From Scolanthus callimorphus (lineage: Eukaryota > Cnidaria > Anthozoa > Actiniaria > Edwardsiidae): 64,000 nt of DNA. Shown piece after piece: positions 9,160-19,309 of the stretch. The stretch spans positions 14,549,646-14,613,645 of the forward strand of contig CM066919.1 in the NCBI GenBank assembly GCA_033964015.1, written 5' to 3'. The translations under genes were made by a program, and so were the position numbers. Under the pieces are notes generated by a model, which was not told the DNA's origin, did no database searches, and saw nothing but the letters and a program-made list of their open reading frames with translations. How positions within the stretch are numbered: the stretch's first letter is position 1; the number at the start of each line of letters is the position of its first letter.

Positions 9160-10860
9160 ATGGATAAAGGAGACCAAGCGGAAGACCTCGAGGCTGAGAA
9201 ACGAAAGAGAACAATGTCCAGAAAGGCCCTAGAAAACGCGATAAATCAGAAACGGCCCCTGCTAGATATATTTCACCAGAAAGTCGTAAATTCTCTTCCA
9301 CTGCTCGAGGTCAAACAAATCGACTCACTCACGAGAGAAGATTTACGAGAATTTAAGGCCAACGTCGGACGGCTTAGATCAGCTTTAGAGGAAGTTACCG
9401 GGTTGTACAGTGAGGACAAATACAATGATTTTAAAGACGAATCGGACCTCGTGAAAGAGAATCAAACTTTAGATCGAGCGCTTAATTTGCTAAAACATTT
9501 TGAGGATAGTATGGTTGAAACACGATCTGCTCAATCACGCCACACGAGGTCATCTAGCAGCTCGGCGCGCATGCGCGCATTGGCAGACGCCGCTGCCGCC
9601 AGAGAAGGTGCCATTTTTGAAAAACAAATCGCGGAAAAAGAATTCGAGCGCAAGAAACGCGAAGCGGAAGAGCAGAAACAGCGCGCAGAACTAGAAAAGG
9701 CCCTGCGTATACTTAACTCTAAGAAAATAGCAGCCGTAGCCGATGCGAGGCTAAATGCAATAGAGCGCGCCTTGTCAGAAGAAGAGACCTCCACGCAGCG
9801 ATTAGATATCCCTGGGGTCCCGAAAAGCTCAAGCGGCACACGTACCCAGGAGTGGATTCAAATGCACCAAACTCTAGAAACACCACACGCCGAACAAACC
9901 CTATCACAAGCGCAACAAGACGGCGCACCTCCAATTAGTCAACCCGAGCACACACCGGACGCACGCTCTTTACGAGACTTACACCACTCACACCCAGACA
10001 CGAATGTACCAACCTTACTCGATCCATCCCCACAAGGCTATTTTCAGTCACCCACCCGTGAGAGCCGCGAAGTTGCAACCCCCAACCCCCTCACTTCAAC
10101 GCCGGCAAACATTACAGAAAGCCAGCTAATCGCAAGGCTGACACTGACCAATGAACAGATGGTTGCGGGACTCGCTAGGCAGAGCTTACCAAAATGCGAC
10201 CCTGACATCTTTAGCGGGGAACAAACCCTCTTCCATCCTTGGAAGCAATCATTCAAGGCGATGATAAGGAACAGTGATGTATCTCCAGAGCAAGAGATTA
10301 ACTATCTTCGGAAATTCACTAGCCTTGAGCCACAACGGTTAGTGGATAGTTTTCGCAGGAGGCTTCACACCGATCCAAGTAAACTTCTCTCGTCCCTCTG
10401 GGAAGAGCTCCAGACGCGCTTCGGTAGCGCAGCCGTAATAACAAACGCACTCCTCGATAAGCTGTCGCACTCGTCGTCGTTCGGCGAGGAGGATAATTCT
10501 AGTCTACAAGATTTCGCAGACCTATGCGCGGACATTGAAAGCCAGATCGCACACCTGCCGGGTTTGGCATGTTTAAATTTCCCAAATGCCATACATCCAA
10601 TCGTAGAGAACTTTCCTTCGTCTCTTAAAAGAAAATGGGAGAAGCTTGTTGTTAGATACGCCGAGGAAAACAATGACCAATACCCAAGGTTTAATCGCCT
10701 CTCGCGCGTCGTGGGGGAGCACGCTAGATCAAAAAATCATCCGAATATTCTTGCAGGAGCCGCCTTCCCATCTAAGCCTCGACGATCGAGTGGGGCGCCA
10801 ACTACGAGAAAAATTTTCGCGACCAACGCGCAACCCTTTGAAGAAACGGAGACGTGTTAA
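9160..10860 (+). CDS. gag: BEL/Pao Gag, N-terminal part ending at an in-frame TAA
   Basis: Structural polyprotein that packages element RNA into cytoplasmic particles. Starts at ATG 9160, 70 bp after the LTR. Residues about 145-190 form a charged Lys/Glu coiled coil (EKQIAEKEFERKKREAEEQ). Residues 240-320 are Pro/Ser/Thr/His-rich and low complexity. Residues about 345-520 resemble the DUF1759 gag domain (FHPWKQSFKAMIRNSDVSPE, then YLRKFTSLEPQ). The frame ends at TAA 10858-10860, but the same frame continues open immediately after with three zinc knuckles and all of pol. This TAA is therefore either a recent nonsense change or a programmed readthrough stop. The first is more likely, because BEL elements usually encode gag-pol as one frame and the stop falls before the zinc knuckles. 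Confidence 0.9.
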   Translation: MDKGDQAEDLEAEKRKRTMSRKALENAINQKRPLLDIFHQKVVNSLPLLEVKQIDSLTREDLREFKANVGRLRSALEEVTGLYSEDKYNDFKDESDLVKENQTLDRALNLLKHFEDSMVETRSAQSRHTRSSSSSARMRALADAAAAREGAIFEKQIAEKEFERKKREAEEQKQRAELEKALRILNSKKIAAVADARLNAIERALSEEETSTQRLDIPGVPKSSSGTRTQEWIQMHQTLETPHAEQTLSQAQQDGAPPISQPEHTPDARSLRDLHHSHPDTNVPTLLDPSPQGYFQSPTRESREVATPNPLTSTPANITESQLIARLTLTNEQMVAGLARQSLPKCDPDIFSGEQTLFHPWKQSFKAMIRNSDVSPEQEINYLRKFTSLEPQRLVDSFRRRLHTDPSKLLSSLWEELQTRFGSAAVITNALLDKLSHSSSFGEEDNSSLQDFADLCADIESQIAHLPGLACLNFPNAIHPIVENFPSSLKRKWEKLVVRYAEENNDQYPRFNRLSRVVGEHARSKNHPNILAGAAFPSKPRRSSGAPTTRKIFATNAQPFEETETC

Positions 10861-13800
10861 AGCAAGGTCACAGAAACAGCTAGGAAAGCGTGCCCCTTCC
10901 ACAACCGAGAGGGTCACACACTCTCCCAGTGTAAAGCCTTCAACGCAATATCTCTTAGCGAGAAAACTAACTTTCTCTTCGATGTCAGACTTTGTTTTCG
11001 CTGCCTTTCAGAAGGTCACATTGCCAGGGACTGCAAGGAGGACGTCGAGTGCAGCATTTGTGGAGACAGGCGTCACAATTCGCTCCTGCACAAAGAAGAT
11101 GGTAACACAACAGGCGCTGTTACCCCCAAGTGCACGGCCATCTGTAGCGAAGGTGGCAGCGGAGTCTCGTGCAGTAAGGTCGTGCTGGTCGACGTTTTTA
11201 CCAGGAACTCGCCCGATTCCCCACGTCGCGTCTACGCTATCCTAGACGATCAAAGCAATGCATCCCTCATAAGCCCTGAGCTTGCAGACGATCTTGGAGT
11301 GGGAGGACCAGAAGAAAGGTACTATCTATCAACTTGCAGTGGTGAAAGAAAAGTAAGATTTGGTCGTCGCGCAACAAACCTCGTAGTGTGCTCACTGACA
11401 GGAATCACCTCATCTCTCCCTACCCTACTAGAGTGTGAAAACATTCCTAGCGACAAACGGGAAGTACCAACGCCCGAGATGGCGAGGAGGTTCCGACACC
11501 TTCAAGACATCGCCCCGCACATCCCACCGATAGATCAGGAGGCCGACATACATCTTCTCATAGGAAGGGATGCCCCCGAACTACTGAAGGTGAGAGAGTT
11601 CAAGAACGGCCCCAAGGGAGCACCCTGGGCGCAGAAACACCTCGTGGGCTGGACTATATCTGGACAGATATGTCTCGACCTTCACGACGCTGGGGCGATC
11701 CACGTTCATACTCGACATACCAACATCGCTCGAGGAAACGGCGAAGCGCCAGATGAGAATCGCTTGGCCACGCCGTGCCAGAGCAAATTAAAAGTAAGGC
11801 AGATGCATCCTTCACCTTACAATCCCTACGAAGAAGACATGTTCCACACCACAACAGCGGACAATGACGTCGCCCCTTCTTGTGAAGACAAGGCGTTTGT
11901 AGACATAATGGACGAGGGGAGCCACAAGAATGAGCGCGGTAACTGGGAAATGCCACTCCCGTTCCGCAGCCCCGCCCCCAAGATGCCAAATAACAAAGAG
12001 CAAGCCATGCAGAGACTGAACAGCCTTTTGCGTTCCTTAAAGAGAAAGCCAAGGAAGATGGAGGACTATGTCGAGTTCGTGAGCAAGATGCTGGCGAGAG
12101 GCCATGCGGAGGAGGCGTTACCACCAGAAAAAGCATCCGACCGGGAGGACTCAGGACGAGTGTGTTACCTCCCACACTTTGGCGTCTACCATCCCAAAAA
12201 ACCGGGGCAGGTTAGAGTTGTTTTTGACTCGTCTGCTGAATATAGCGGGACCTCCCTCAACAGGGAATTGTTGGCCGGCCCAGACCTGACGAACAGTCTA
12301 CTCGGGGTCCTACTGCGCTTCAGGCGCGAGGAAGTTGCTGTGATGTGTGATATCGAACAGATGTTCCACTCGTTCTACGTGGACCCTTATCACAGAGACT
12401 TCCTCCGCTTCCTATGGTACAAGGACAACGACCCGACAAAGGAGATAGTCGAATATCGTATGCTGGTCCACCTCTTCGGGAACGGACCAAGTCCTGCTAT
12501 AGCGACTTACGGTCTCAGGAGAACAGCCGATGATGGCGAGGAGGACTATGGAACAGACGTGAAGAACTTCATCAAACGCAACTTTTACGTCGACGATGGG
12601 CTGACAAGCGCACCCACCGCAAACGAGGCGATTGCCCTTGTGAAAGGTGCACAAGCGTCCCTGGCACGCGCGAATATGAGGCTTCACAAGGTCGACTCGA
12701 ATTCGGTCGCTGTAATGGAGGCTATATCCGCCGAAGATCGAGGAAAGGACGTGCGAGATCTGGATTTACGTCACGATGCGCTCCCAGCCCAAAGATCTCT
12801 CGGCGTATCCTGGGACCTGGAAAATGACACGTTTACGTTTCGCGTCACCCCTCCCGAAAGGCCATTTACACGCAGAGGAGTACTCGCAGTCGTGAACTCG
12901 ATCTTTGATCCTCTCGGATTGGCGACCCCCGTTGTGCTCGAAGGGAGGCTTCTATTGCAGCAGCTGGTGGTTCTAGGTAAGAACAATAAAGCCAATAAAG
13001 CACTCGGTTGGGACGACCCGCTACCAGAAGCTCTCTCGTGTAAATGGAAACTATGGCGAGACTCGCTCACACATCTCGAGAAGCTCTCCGTCCCTAGATG
13101 TTACCACCCGATTGGGTTTGGAAAGATACAACGATCAGAGCTACACGCCTTTTCAGATGCAAGCGACACCGCGATAGGAACCGCAATCTATCTGCGACAG
13201 ATCAACGAGAGTAACGAGGTGAGCGTGACGCTGATGTTCGGGCAAACCAAGGTAGCCCCGACACAGGCAACCAGCGTCCCACGATTGGAGCTATGTGGAG
13301 CGGTGCTCGCAGCCCAAGGAGTAAAGAAAGTACTGAATGAGATAGACTTGCAGATCCACGAAGTGGTCTACTATACGGACTCAAAAGTCGTATTAGGATA
13401 TATCACCAACGAGAGTCGGCGCTTCTATGTGTACGTGGCAAACAGAGTCCAGCTCATTCATAGCCTCTCTAAACCCGCACAATGGCAGCACGTCGACACC
13501 GGGAATAACCCAGCAGACCTCGCTACTAGAGTCACAGGCGCCGCCTCACTACCAGCCACAGATTGGCTGACAGGACCAGAATTCCTCAGAACACCAGGAT
13601 GCAACAAGCATCAAGACATCCCCTCTGAAGTCGACGACGACGATCCAGAAGTCCGCAGGGAGGTCAAAGTCAACCACATCAGCGTAAACAGGGCGCAACA
13701 GGGGCTAGGGTCTCACAGGTTCGCGCGCTTCTCATCCTTGTCCACACTTCAACGCGCGGTAGCGAACCTTATCGTCTTCCTCAAGAGGTTTAGAGAACGG

Positions 13801-14154
13801 AGGAACAAGCAAGGGCAACACAAGGCAAAGCACACCGAAAGATCCCGAATAGTCACACCTACCGACATGGCGCAGGCGCTCTCGGCCATCCTCCGCGCCA
13901 CCCAACAAGACGCTTTCGGTGACACTACCGGCACAGGAGCAAAGGAGAAGAAACCGAAACTGAACACAACTCGATCAACCAAGATGCACACGGAGATAAG
14001 TCGCCTTAGCCCCTACCTAGATAACGACGGAATCCTGCGAGTGGGGGGCGCCTGCAACAAGCGGACCTTTCAGACAAAGAGAAGCACCCAATTCTCCTGC
14101 CGAAAAGTCACCACCTGTCTACACTGCTTATACGACAGTGTCATCAGGACGTAA
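10861..14154 (+). CDS. pol: BEL/Pao Pol: zinc knuckles, protease, RT, RNase H (no own start)
   Basis: Continues the gag frame after the TAA. 10891-11090: three knuckles, CPFHNREGHTLSQC (Cys-His variant), CFRCLSEGHIARDC (classical CX2CX4HX4C) and CSICGDRRHNSLLH. About 11230: protease with AILDDQSNASLI as the active-site region. 12190-12720: reverse transcriptase with VRVVFDSSA, the LFGNGPSPA finger and catalytic YVDD at 12586-12597. About 13130-13560: RNase H with ELHAFSDASD, RLELCGAVL, YYTDSKVVLGY and NNPADLATRV. The frame is lost near 14047, where a run of six G follows GT and a seventh is needed to stay in phase. The last 35 or so codons to the stop at 14154 are out-of-frame read. Replication is by cytoplasmic reverse transcription. 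Confidence 0.93.
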   Translation, partial: SKVTETARKACPFHNREGHTLSQCKAFNAISLSEKTNFLFDVRLCFRCLSEGHIARDCKEDVECSICGDRRHNSLLHKEDGNTTGAVTPKCTAICSEGGSGVSCSKVVLVDVFTRNSPDSPRRVYAILDDQSNASLISPELADDLGVGGPEERYYLSTCSGERKVRFGRRATNLVVCSLTGITSSLPTLLECENIPSDKREVPTPEMARRFRHLQDIAPHIPPIDQEADIHLLIGRDAPELLKVREFKNGPKGAPWAQKHLVGWTISGQICLDLHDAGAIHVHTRHTNIARGNGEAPDENRLATPCQSKLKVRQMHPSPYNPYEEDMFHTTTADNDVAPSCEDKAFVDIMDEGSHKNERGNWEMPLPFRSPAPKMPNNKEQAMQRLNSLLRSLKRKPRKMEDYVEFVSKMLARGHAEEALPPEKASDREDSGRVCYLPHFGVYHPKKPGQVRVVFDSSAEYSGTSLNRELLAGPDLTNSLLGVLLRFRREEVAVMCDIEQMFHSFYVDPYHRDFLRFLWYKDNDPTKEIVEYRMLVHLFGNGPSPAIATYGLRRTADDGEEDYGTDVKNFIKRNFYVDDGLTSAPTANEAIALVKGAQASLARANMRLHKVDSNSVAVMEAISAEDRGKDVRDLDLRHDALPAQRSLGVSWDLENDTFTFRVTPPERPFTRRGVLAVVNSIFDPLGLATPVVLEGRLLLQQLVVLGKNNKANKALGWDDPLPEALSCKWKLWRDSLTHLEKLSVPRCYHPIGFGKIQRSELHAFSDASDTAIGTAIYLRQINESNEVSVTLMFGQTKVAPTQATSVPRLELCGAVLAAQGVKKVLNEIDLQIHEVVYYTDSKVVLGYITNESRRFYVYVANRVQLIHSLSKPAQWQHVDTGNNPADLATRVTGAASLPATDWLTGPEFLRTPGCNKHQDIPSEVDDDDPEVRREVKVNHISVNRAQQGLGSHRFARFSSLSTLQRAVANLIVFLKRFRERRNKQGQHKAKHTERSRIVTPTDMAQALSAILRATQQDAFGDTTGTGAKEKKPKLNTTRSTKMHTEISRLSPYLDNDGILRVGGACNKRTFQTKRSTQFSCRKVTTCLHCLYDSVIRT

Positions 14155-15278
14155 AACACCAAGGGAGACAAATCACGCTCGCCTCTGTTCGCCAAGCCGG
14201 GTACTGGGTCGTCGGAGCGCATAGACTCGTCGCAAAGGAGCTGCACTCGTGCGTGACCTGCCGAAAGCTGCGCGGCCCACCCGTCGTCCAACGGATGGCC
14301 GACCTGCCGGCAGACAGAATGGAGGAGGCACCGCCCTTCACAAATGTGGGCCTCGACGTTTTCGGCCCTTGGCTGGTGTCTGCTAGAAAGACCAGAGGAG
14401 GGATGGCCGAATCTAAAAGATGGGCCCTACTGTTAACCTGTCTCAGCAGCAGGGCAGTCCACGTTGAGGTTCTAGAGTCAATGGATGCAAGCACCTTTAT
14501 TAACGCCTTGAGACGTTTTTTCGCAATCCGTGGACCAGCCGGCAAGTTACGCTGCGATAGAGGAACAAACTTCATCGGGGGCAAGAACGAGCTTGATGAG
14601 GCACTAAACGAGATGGATCTAGCGCGCCTTCAACGGTACCTAACGGAGCAGGGATGTGAATGGCAGCTCAACCCCCCTCACGCCTCTCACTTTGGAGGAG
14701 CATGGGAGCGCCAAATTGGCACAGTCAGGAGAGTCCTGGACGCGACACTAGCTCTTCTCGGCCCAAGAAGGATGACCCACGAACTGCTATGCACATTCCT
14801 GGCAGAAGCATCAGCCATAGTAAACGCCCGCCCACTCACAGCAGTCCCTACTGACACGGACGAACCACAACCCCTCAGTCCAGCCATGTTATTGACGATG
14901 AAAACCCGTCCCTTGGGACCACCCCCAGGCGAGTTCGTAGAGGCCGATCTCTATTCACGCCGGCGCTGGAGACAGGTGCAATACCTCGCACAACAATTCT
15001 GGACCCGCTGGAGGAAGGAGTACCTCCAACATCTTCAGCGACGGCCCAAGTGGAACGACACACACAGGGATCTGAAGGAGGGCGACGTTGTCCTCGTGAG
15101 GAGCGAGAGCGACTATCGGAACGACTGGCCAATGGGCCGAGCCACACGAGCCCTATCAAGCAACGACGGCAAGGTTCGCAAGGTGGTCATCACGGTAGTG
15201 ACGGACGGCCAGAAGAAGGAGATGCTCCGCCCAATAAAGGAGGCCGTGCTGCTGGTACCGGTCGAAGAGTTTCACTAA
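14050..15278 (+). CDS. int: BEL/Pao integrase, shifted frame (3' part of pol)
   Basis: Continuation of pol in another frame after the one-base loss in a G run near 14047. It has no start codon of its own; the first in-frame ATG near 14253 is internal. An HHCC zinc domain comes first (Cys pair in SCVTCRKLRGP). The DDE core follows: Asp in NVGLDVFGPW, Asp in LRCDRGTNF and Glu in SHFGGAWERQ. The C-terminal DUF5641-type domain holds FWTRWRKEYLQHLQ and LKEGDVVLVR. All three acidic residues are present, so only the frameshift and the upstream stop separate this copy from an apparently functional one. A homopolymer sequencing or assembly error is an alternative cause for the G-run defect. It inserts the cDNA into host chromosomes with the 5-bp duplication seen here. 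Confidence 0.93.
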
Positions 15279-15329
15279 AGGGATTTGATTAAGAGTAGCA
15301 ATGATGTGAACCCATCATTGGGCGAGGAG

Positions 15330-15856
15330 TGTGACGTTTTGTAGATAATGTGCGAATATGAATTGAAATTACAGATAGAGACTGTTTGTTTAGTTTGCGT
15401 GACCTTCTCTGGTCCATCCAAGTATTTTATTGGTCGATTTTATTTGATTTAGTTTAGCATTAACTGTCAGTGAAACTACTGTAATTAGACACCGGGATTG
15501 CTAGCCACATGGACAGAGAGAGTTTTGGAGCATTATAGCCGGAGTTTTGGAGAGAGTTTTTGGAGCATTATAGTCGGAGTTTAGAGACGTTTTCGGAGCA
15601 TTACCGCTGGGGTATTTTGAGTCTACGGATGTAAGTTGTTTACGTTTGTTTACCGCTCTCGGTCGTATTTGAATAATTGTAGCGTAGCTAATACTTCACT
15701 ATATGTCACTTTGTAGTTCTTACCGCACTTGTTTGTGGCGTCCCGTAAACCATTTCAATCATGGAAAATAAATAAACTGAAACACATCAAGCGTGGTTAA
15801 ACTCGGCGGACCTTGGCCCTCGACTCAACCCCTGCAACCGGGTCGGGAACGCTACA
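15330..15856 (+). repeat. 3' LTR of the BEL/Pao element
   Basis: 527 bp, three substitutions from the 5' LTR by eye. Preceded by TTGGGCGAGGAG as polypurine tract and followed by target duplication TTTGT. Confidence 0.97.
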
Positions 15857-15918
15857 TTTGTACCCAAACTGAGACCTGGCCTGTCCTGAGCAGGTCAACA
15901 ATAGTATGCTGGCTTTAA

Positions 15919-16173
15919 ACTATCAAAAAACAGGTAGTGTTTCAATCGAGCTGTTTCAATTTCAAGCCCGGCGGCAGCCAATTTCTATCATGTGACGTCT
16001 AAAAAGCGTGACCTAGCCTTGATGTCTTTCAGCCAATAAACAGTCAGTACTCAGTCACATGATCATTTTCTCATAGTTGCATGTCACATTTTTGGTCATC
16101 CCATGATATAAATCAGTGACCCATGGGTTTGAAATTTCAACGGCTTGATTGAAACTCTACCTGTTTTGATAGT
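15919..16173. mobile_element. MITE with about 50-bp imperfect inverted repeats
   Basis: Left ACTATCAAAAAACAGGTAG, then GTTTCAATC and TTTCAATTTCAA; the right end is its reverse complement (GAAATTTCAA ... GATTGAAAC ... CTACCTGTTTTGATAGT) with a few mismatches. Flanks TTTAA and ATAAA are only weakly similar, so the target duplication and superfamily are unresolved. Confidence 0.8.
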
Positions 16174-19100
16174 ATAAATTGTTTAAAACTCACAATTCCC
16201 CTTATAACATCTTGATACCACTACTGCCAGTTTGCTCTTCAAATTTGATTTGTTATTGAAAAGTTTGAGCTCCCTTAAAGGCTACAAGGTAATGTTGTTA
16301 CTGAGCAAAACAAAAGGAAAATGAAAAGGATTCTGGGAATAGTGGTATCAAATGTAATCAAGGGACTTGGAAATTTAAAAAAAATGTGCCCCAAGAAAGC
16401 AAATTGATGTGGGTGGTCTTTATTATCAAATCCCATTTTAGAGAGAAGTTTGTTAACCATGCATACCCCATTCTATCTACTGAAGGAAAAATTGGGATGT
16501 TGTTTAGCAGCAATCATCCCCTCTTGTAAGGGAGTACCCTGCCATGAAGGGAAGCCACACCAGTACTGTGCACTATAAAATAGTAATAATATGATTTTAT
16601 ATCTCCCTTGACAGTGTTATTGGCCATTAGGACAGATCAAACAGCAACCAGTGCCCGCAGGGCATGCAGCTCATGAAATGACTCCTGATTAGCCAACATA
16701 AACACTGATTGACAAGCCCAAGTGTTACTGTGTGATGCAAGGCTTGACTGGGGCCACCCTGTTGATGACCACATAGTCATTTTCACTGTTCAGTGATATC
16801 ATGGATCAGATTATAAACATTTTGTTTTATATTACAACCATTAGACAACTTGACAGACCATTAAAAGCATTTGCTCATTGCATTCAAACCAAAACTGAAC
16901 TGCAAATAAGTGACATTCTGATAGGACCTAGAGTTCATTGTCTGCATAAATTATTGATGTGCGGCTCTGTTTTGTTTCCTTGAGCTTTTCCCCTTTCCTT
17001 CTCTGGTATCCACAGAAGTTAACTGGAATAAAACAAATACACTTTCTCCTTGAACAAAGTTTCATGACAAGCAAAAGATATTTGACCAGTCACTGTGACT
17101 AATATTTTAACAATGAAATATTGTTATGGTGACTGCTTGGTAATTTTTTTGAAGGACACCTTTTGTTCAGGCAGTGAACCACAAATTTATCAAGTTTGTA
17201 ATAAAATTATTAAATAAGCAAGCAATTTTTAGTAAACATTTGTAGGAAGCATAAATAAAAATGATGAAAAAGAGATTACATGCACATTTGTTTTAATTTT
17301 CTGTTAGACTTTTTTGGAATAAAATCTTCAATGAAATTGAAGGAATAGAATTCCTTAAGAGGATCCTTGGGAGTTCGATATACGTACATCTGCCTCATCA
17401 ACAACTCTGTAATGTTATTTCTATGTTGACTGTGGACTGGCTCACCTCTGCTGATATCCCACTTTAACCCTAAAGGAAATTTCCTGAGTGATGCAGCAAG
17501 TAGATTTCGAAAAACTAAATTTACCACTGACATATTTCAAAAAAATATTTTTGCCCTTGGACAACGAAAACCAGAATTACACTCAGTAGCATACTTTTTA
17601 TGTCTTAAACACAGATTCTTAAGAATGCAGTGCTGGGCAAAAAGAATTCCACCAAAGAGGAGCTGAGAGATTATATTCAGTCATTTTCTTCCAGAATTCT
17701 CACGAGAACAAAGGAAAAGTTATTAAAAACCCCTTGACTATTATAATTTCTTTCTTGAAGCACAGCACAAAAACTTCCCCAATAATAGACTTAAGATGTC
17801 TTATGGCCTCTTCTAGTACAATTTCAAATTGCATTTTGAAGAAATTTTATCACAGTGCACTAGCAAGCCAGAACACTGGTAAAATAGTTAATCAGTCATA
17901 TTCAAAGACACCAAAAAAGATTTTTACTCAAGCTAGGAGTCTTGTGAATCACAGTGTGATAAGATGAAAGTGTCATGCTTTCTTACAGTCATACACCACA
18001 GGAACATCTGACATGCTTTCAACAAGTCTCTTGGTTATATATAAAGCTCTGGTTTGTCTCCTTGCACTTAGTTCTCAAGATATACTCTCCCGTATCTCAC
18101 ACCTGTACAGATGAGTTAATCCATTCATTAATTCATTCATAAAATTGAGCCCTGTCTGTAAAGGAACCGACAACTTCCTTGAGATACTTCTAGTATTATT
18201 TGTTTATCTTATTATCTTTTTTGTGGTTTGTTAGTTTTTAGTCTTAGCCAAAAAAGTATTGATTTTGTGATTACTTTATAGCTAAGGAATTTACCGCCCT
18301 CACGTCCCGAGTCGGAATAACTATTGTGCATTTAGGTCTTTAGTCAGTAGTTATCGTGAATCCAAAGGAGAAAGGTTGGTAAAATCGTCTTGGCACCTAT
18401 TGGTAACCTTTGGGCACAGTTCGGGACCGATATGTAAGTGATCTTATTGTTAGTATCTAGTAGTCGTTTTTAGTAACTCGCTGTTTTGGTCACACATATT
18501 TAGTATATTTCATTACGCTCAATTACGCTTTTTGGATCATTTGTTATGGAATTTGTAATTGTTTCGACATTAGATGCATTAGTCTTAGTCATATTTCCAT
18601 GTGAAGAACGCATCTATAAGCCTAGTTTTTATCGTGATAATCGTTATTTGGAACACTTGATTTGGTTATGTTTAGCTATTAGTATGTTTGATCGTTGATA
18701 ATTGATGCTTGTATATATTGCATGCTAGCCTAGCTTATTTGTATAGCTTTTACTTAGCTTTTAAGACTCTTTTTGTTATCATTTGATTTCAGTTTACAAT
18801 TACGATACGAGACGGTACTACGCTGAGAATTATTAGTCTGAGAGTTGCGAATAAATCATTGTTAATCATAGCATTGGATTTCCCGTGGTTCGTTCGTGAG
18901 AGTCGTTCTGAAATCTAAGTGTTGTCATCGCTCGTATCAGTAAAATAGTCCCTAATCTTCACTGGCCTGTCGTGACCCGTCTTGACATTGCATTCGGTCT
19001 TGATTGTCATTGCAAGCCTTTACACTGTCACTAACGTTTGTTTTACTCAGTGAAGTCCCTATTCATGGAAACAAATACAAACAAACAAAATATTATTGCA

Positions 19101-19300
19101 TGAGAAAAAAATTATTGCAGTGAAATATTCTGTGACAGTGGAAAAAATTATCTACGTTCTTCTAGGCAGGATTTCTAGAGCAATATATACAGGGCTGTAC
19201 AGATACAGTTTCACAATCTGGTCTACTTTAGTCTTGCCAGCGACTTTTCTTTCAGTGAACAACAATCCAGTACTTCTTTAGCAAACCTTAGGAAGCCAAT
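16174..19300. other. Long AT-rich interval without a confident gene
   Basis: Nothing recognised over about 3 kb. One minus-strand frame at 17276-17533 (85 codons, ending KSNRKLKQMCM) has no motif I know. The 18.1-19.1 kb part contains an AATAAA-like signal near 18850 and could be an unrecognised LTR or UTR, but I found no paired end or target duplication. Confidence 0.4.
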
Positions 19301-19309
19301 AAAAAATCC

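Larger units (their letters stand above)
8564..15856 (+). mobile_element. BEL/Pao LTR retrotransposon, nearly complete
   Basis: 7293-bp element with two 527-bp LTRs that each start TGTGACG and end CGCTACA, flanked by a perfect 5-bp target duplication TTTGT (8559-8563 and 15857-15861). Order is LTR, gag with zinc knuckles, protease, reverse transcriptase, RNase H, integrase, LTR, which is the BEL/Pao arrangement. I count three differences between the LTRs (one in the GGAGA(A/G)AG stretch, C/T in GGTCG(C/T)ATTTG, G/T in CTCGAC(G/T)CAAC), so insertion is recent. Two defects split the coding frame: TAA at 10858 and a one-base deletion near 14047. A purine tract (GGGCGAGGAG) precedes the 3' LTR. 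No standard TGG primer-binding site follows the 5' LTR. Confidence 0.97.

Noticed and set aside
9500..9839. Overlapping frames on both strands inside gag
   Set aside because: They overlap the charged coiled-coil segment of gag and have no independent signal.
12586..12597. YVDD reverse transcriptase considered as retron or diversity-generating element
   Set aside because: It is embedded in a gag-protease-RT-RNase H-integrase order between LTRs, which is BEL/Pao.
17276..17533. 85-codon minus-strand frame
   Set aside because: No recognisable domain, no splice or polyadenylation context, and AT-rich surroundings; not enough to call a gene.
18130..18920. Possible solo LTR with a polyadenylation-like signal
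   Set aside because: I could not find matching TG...CA ends with a target duplication or a second copy in the window.
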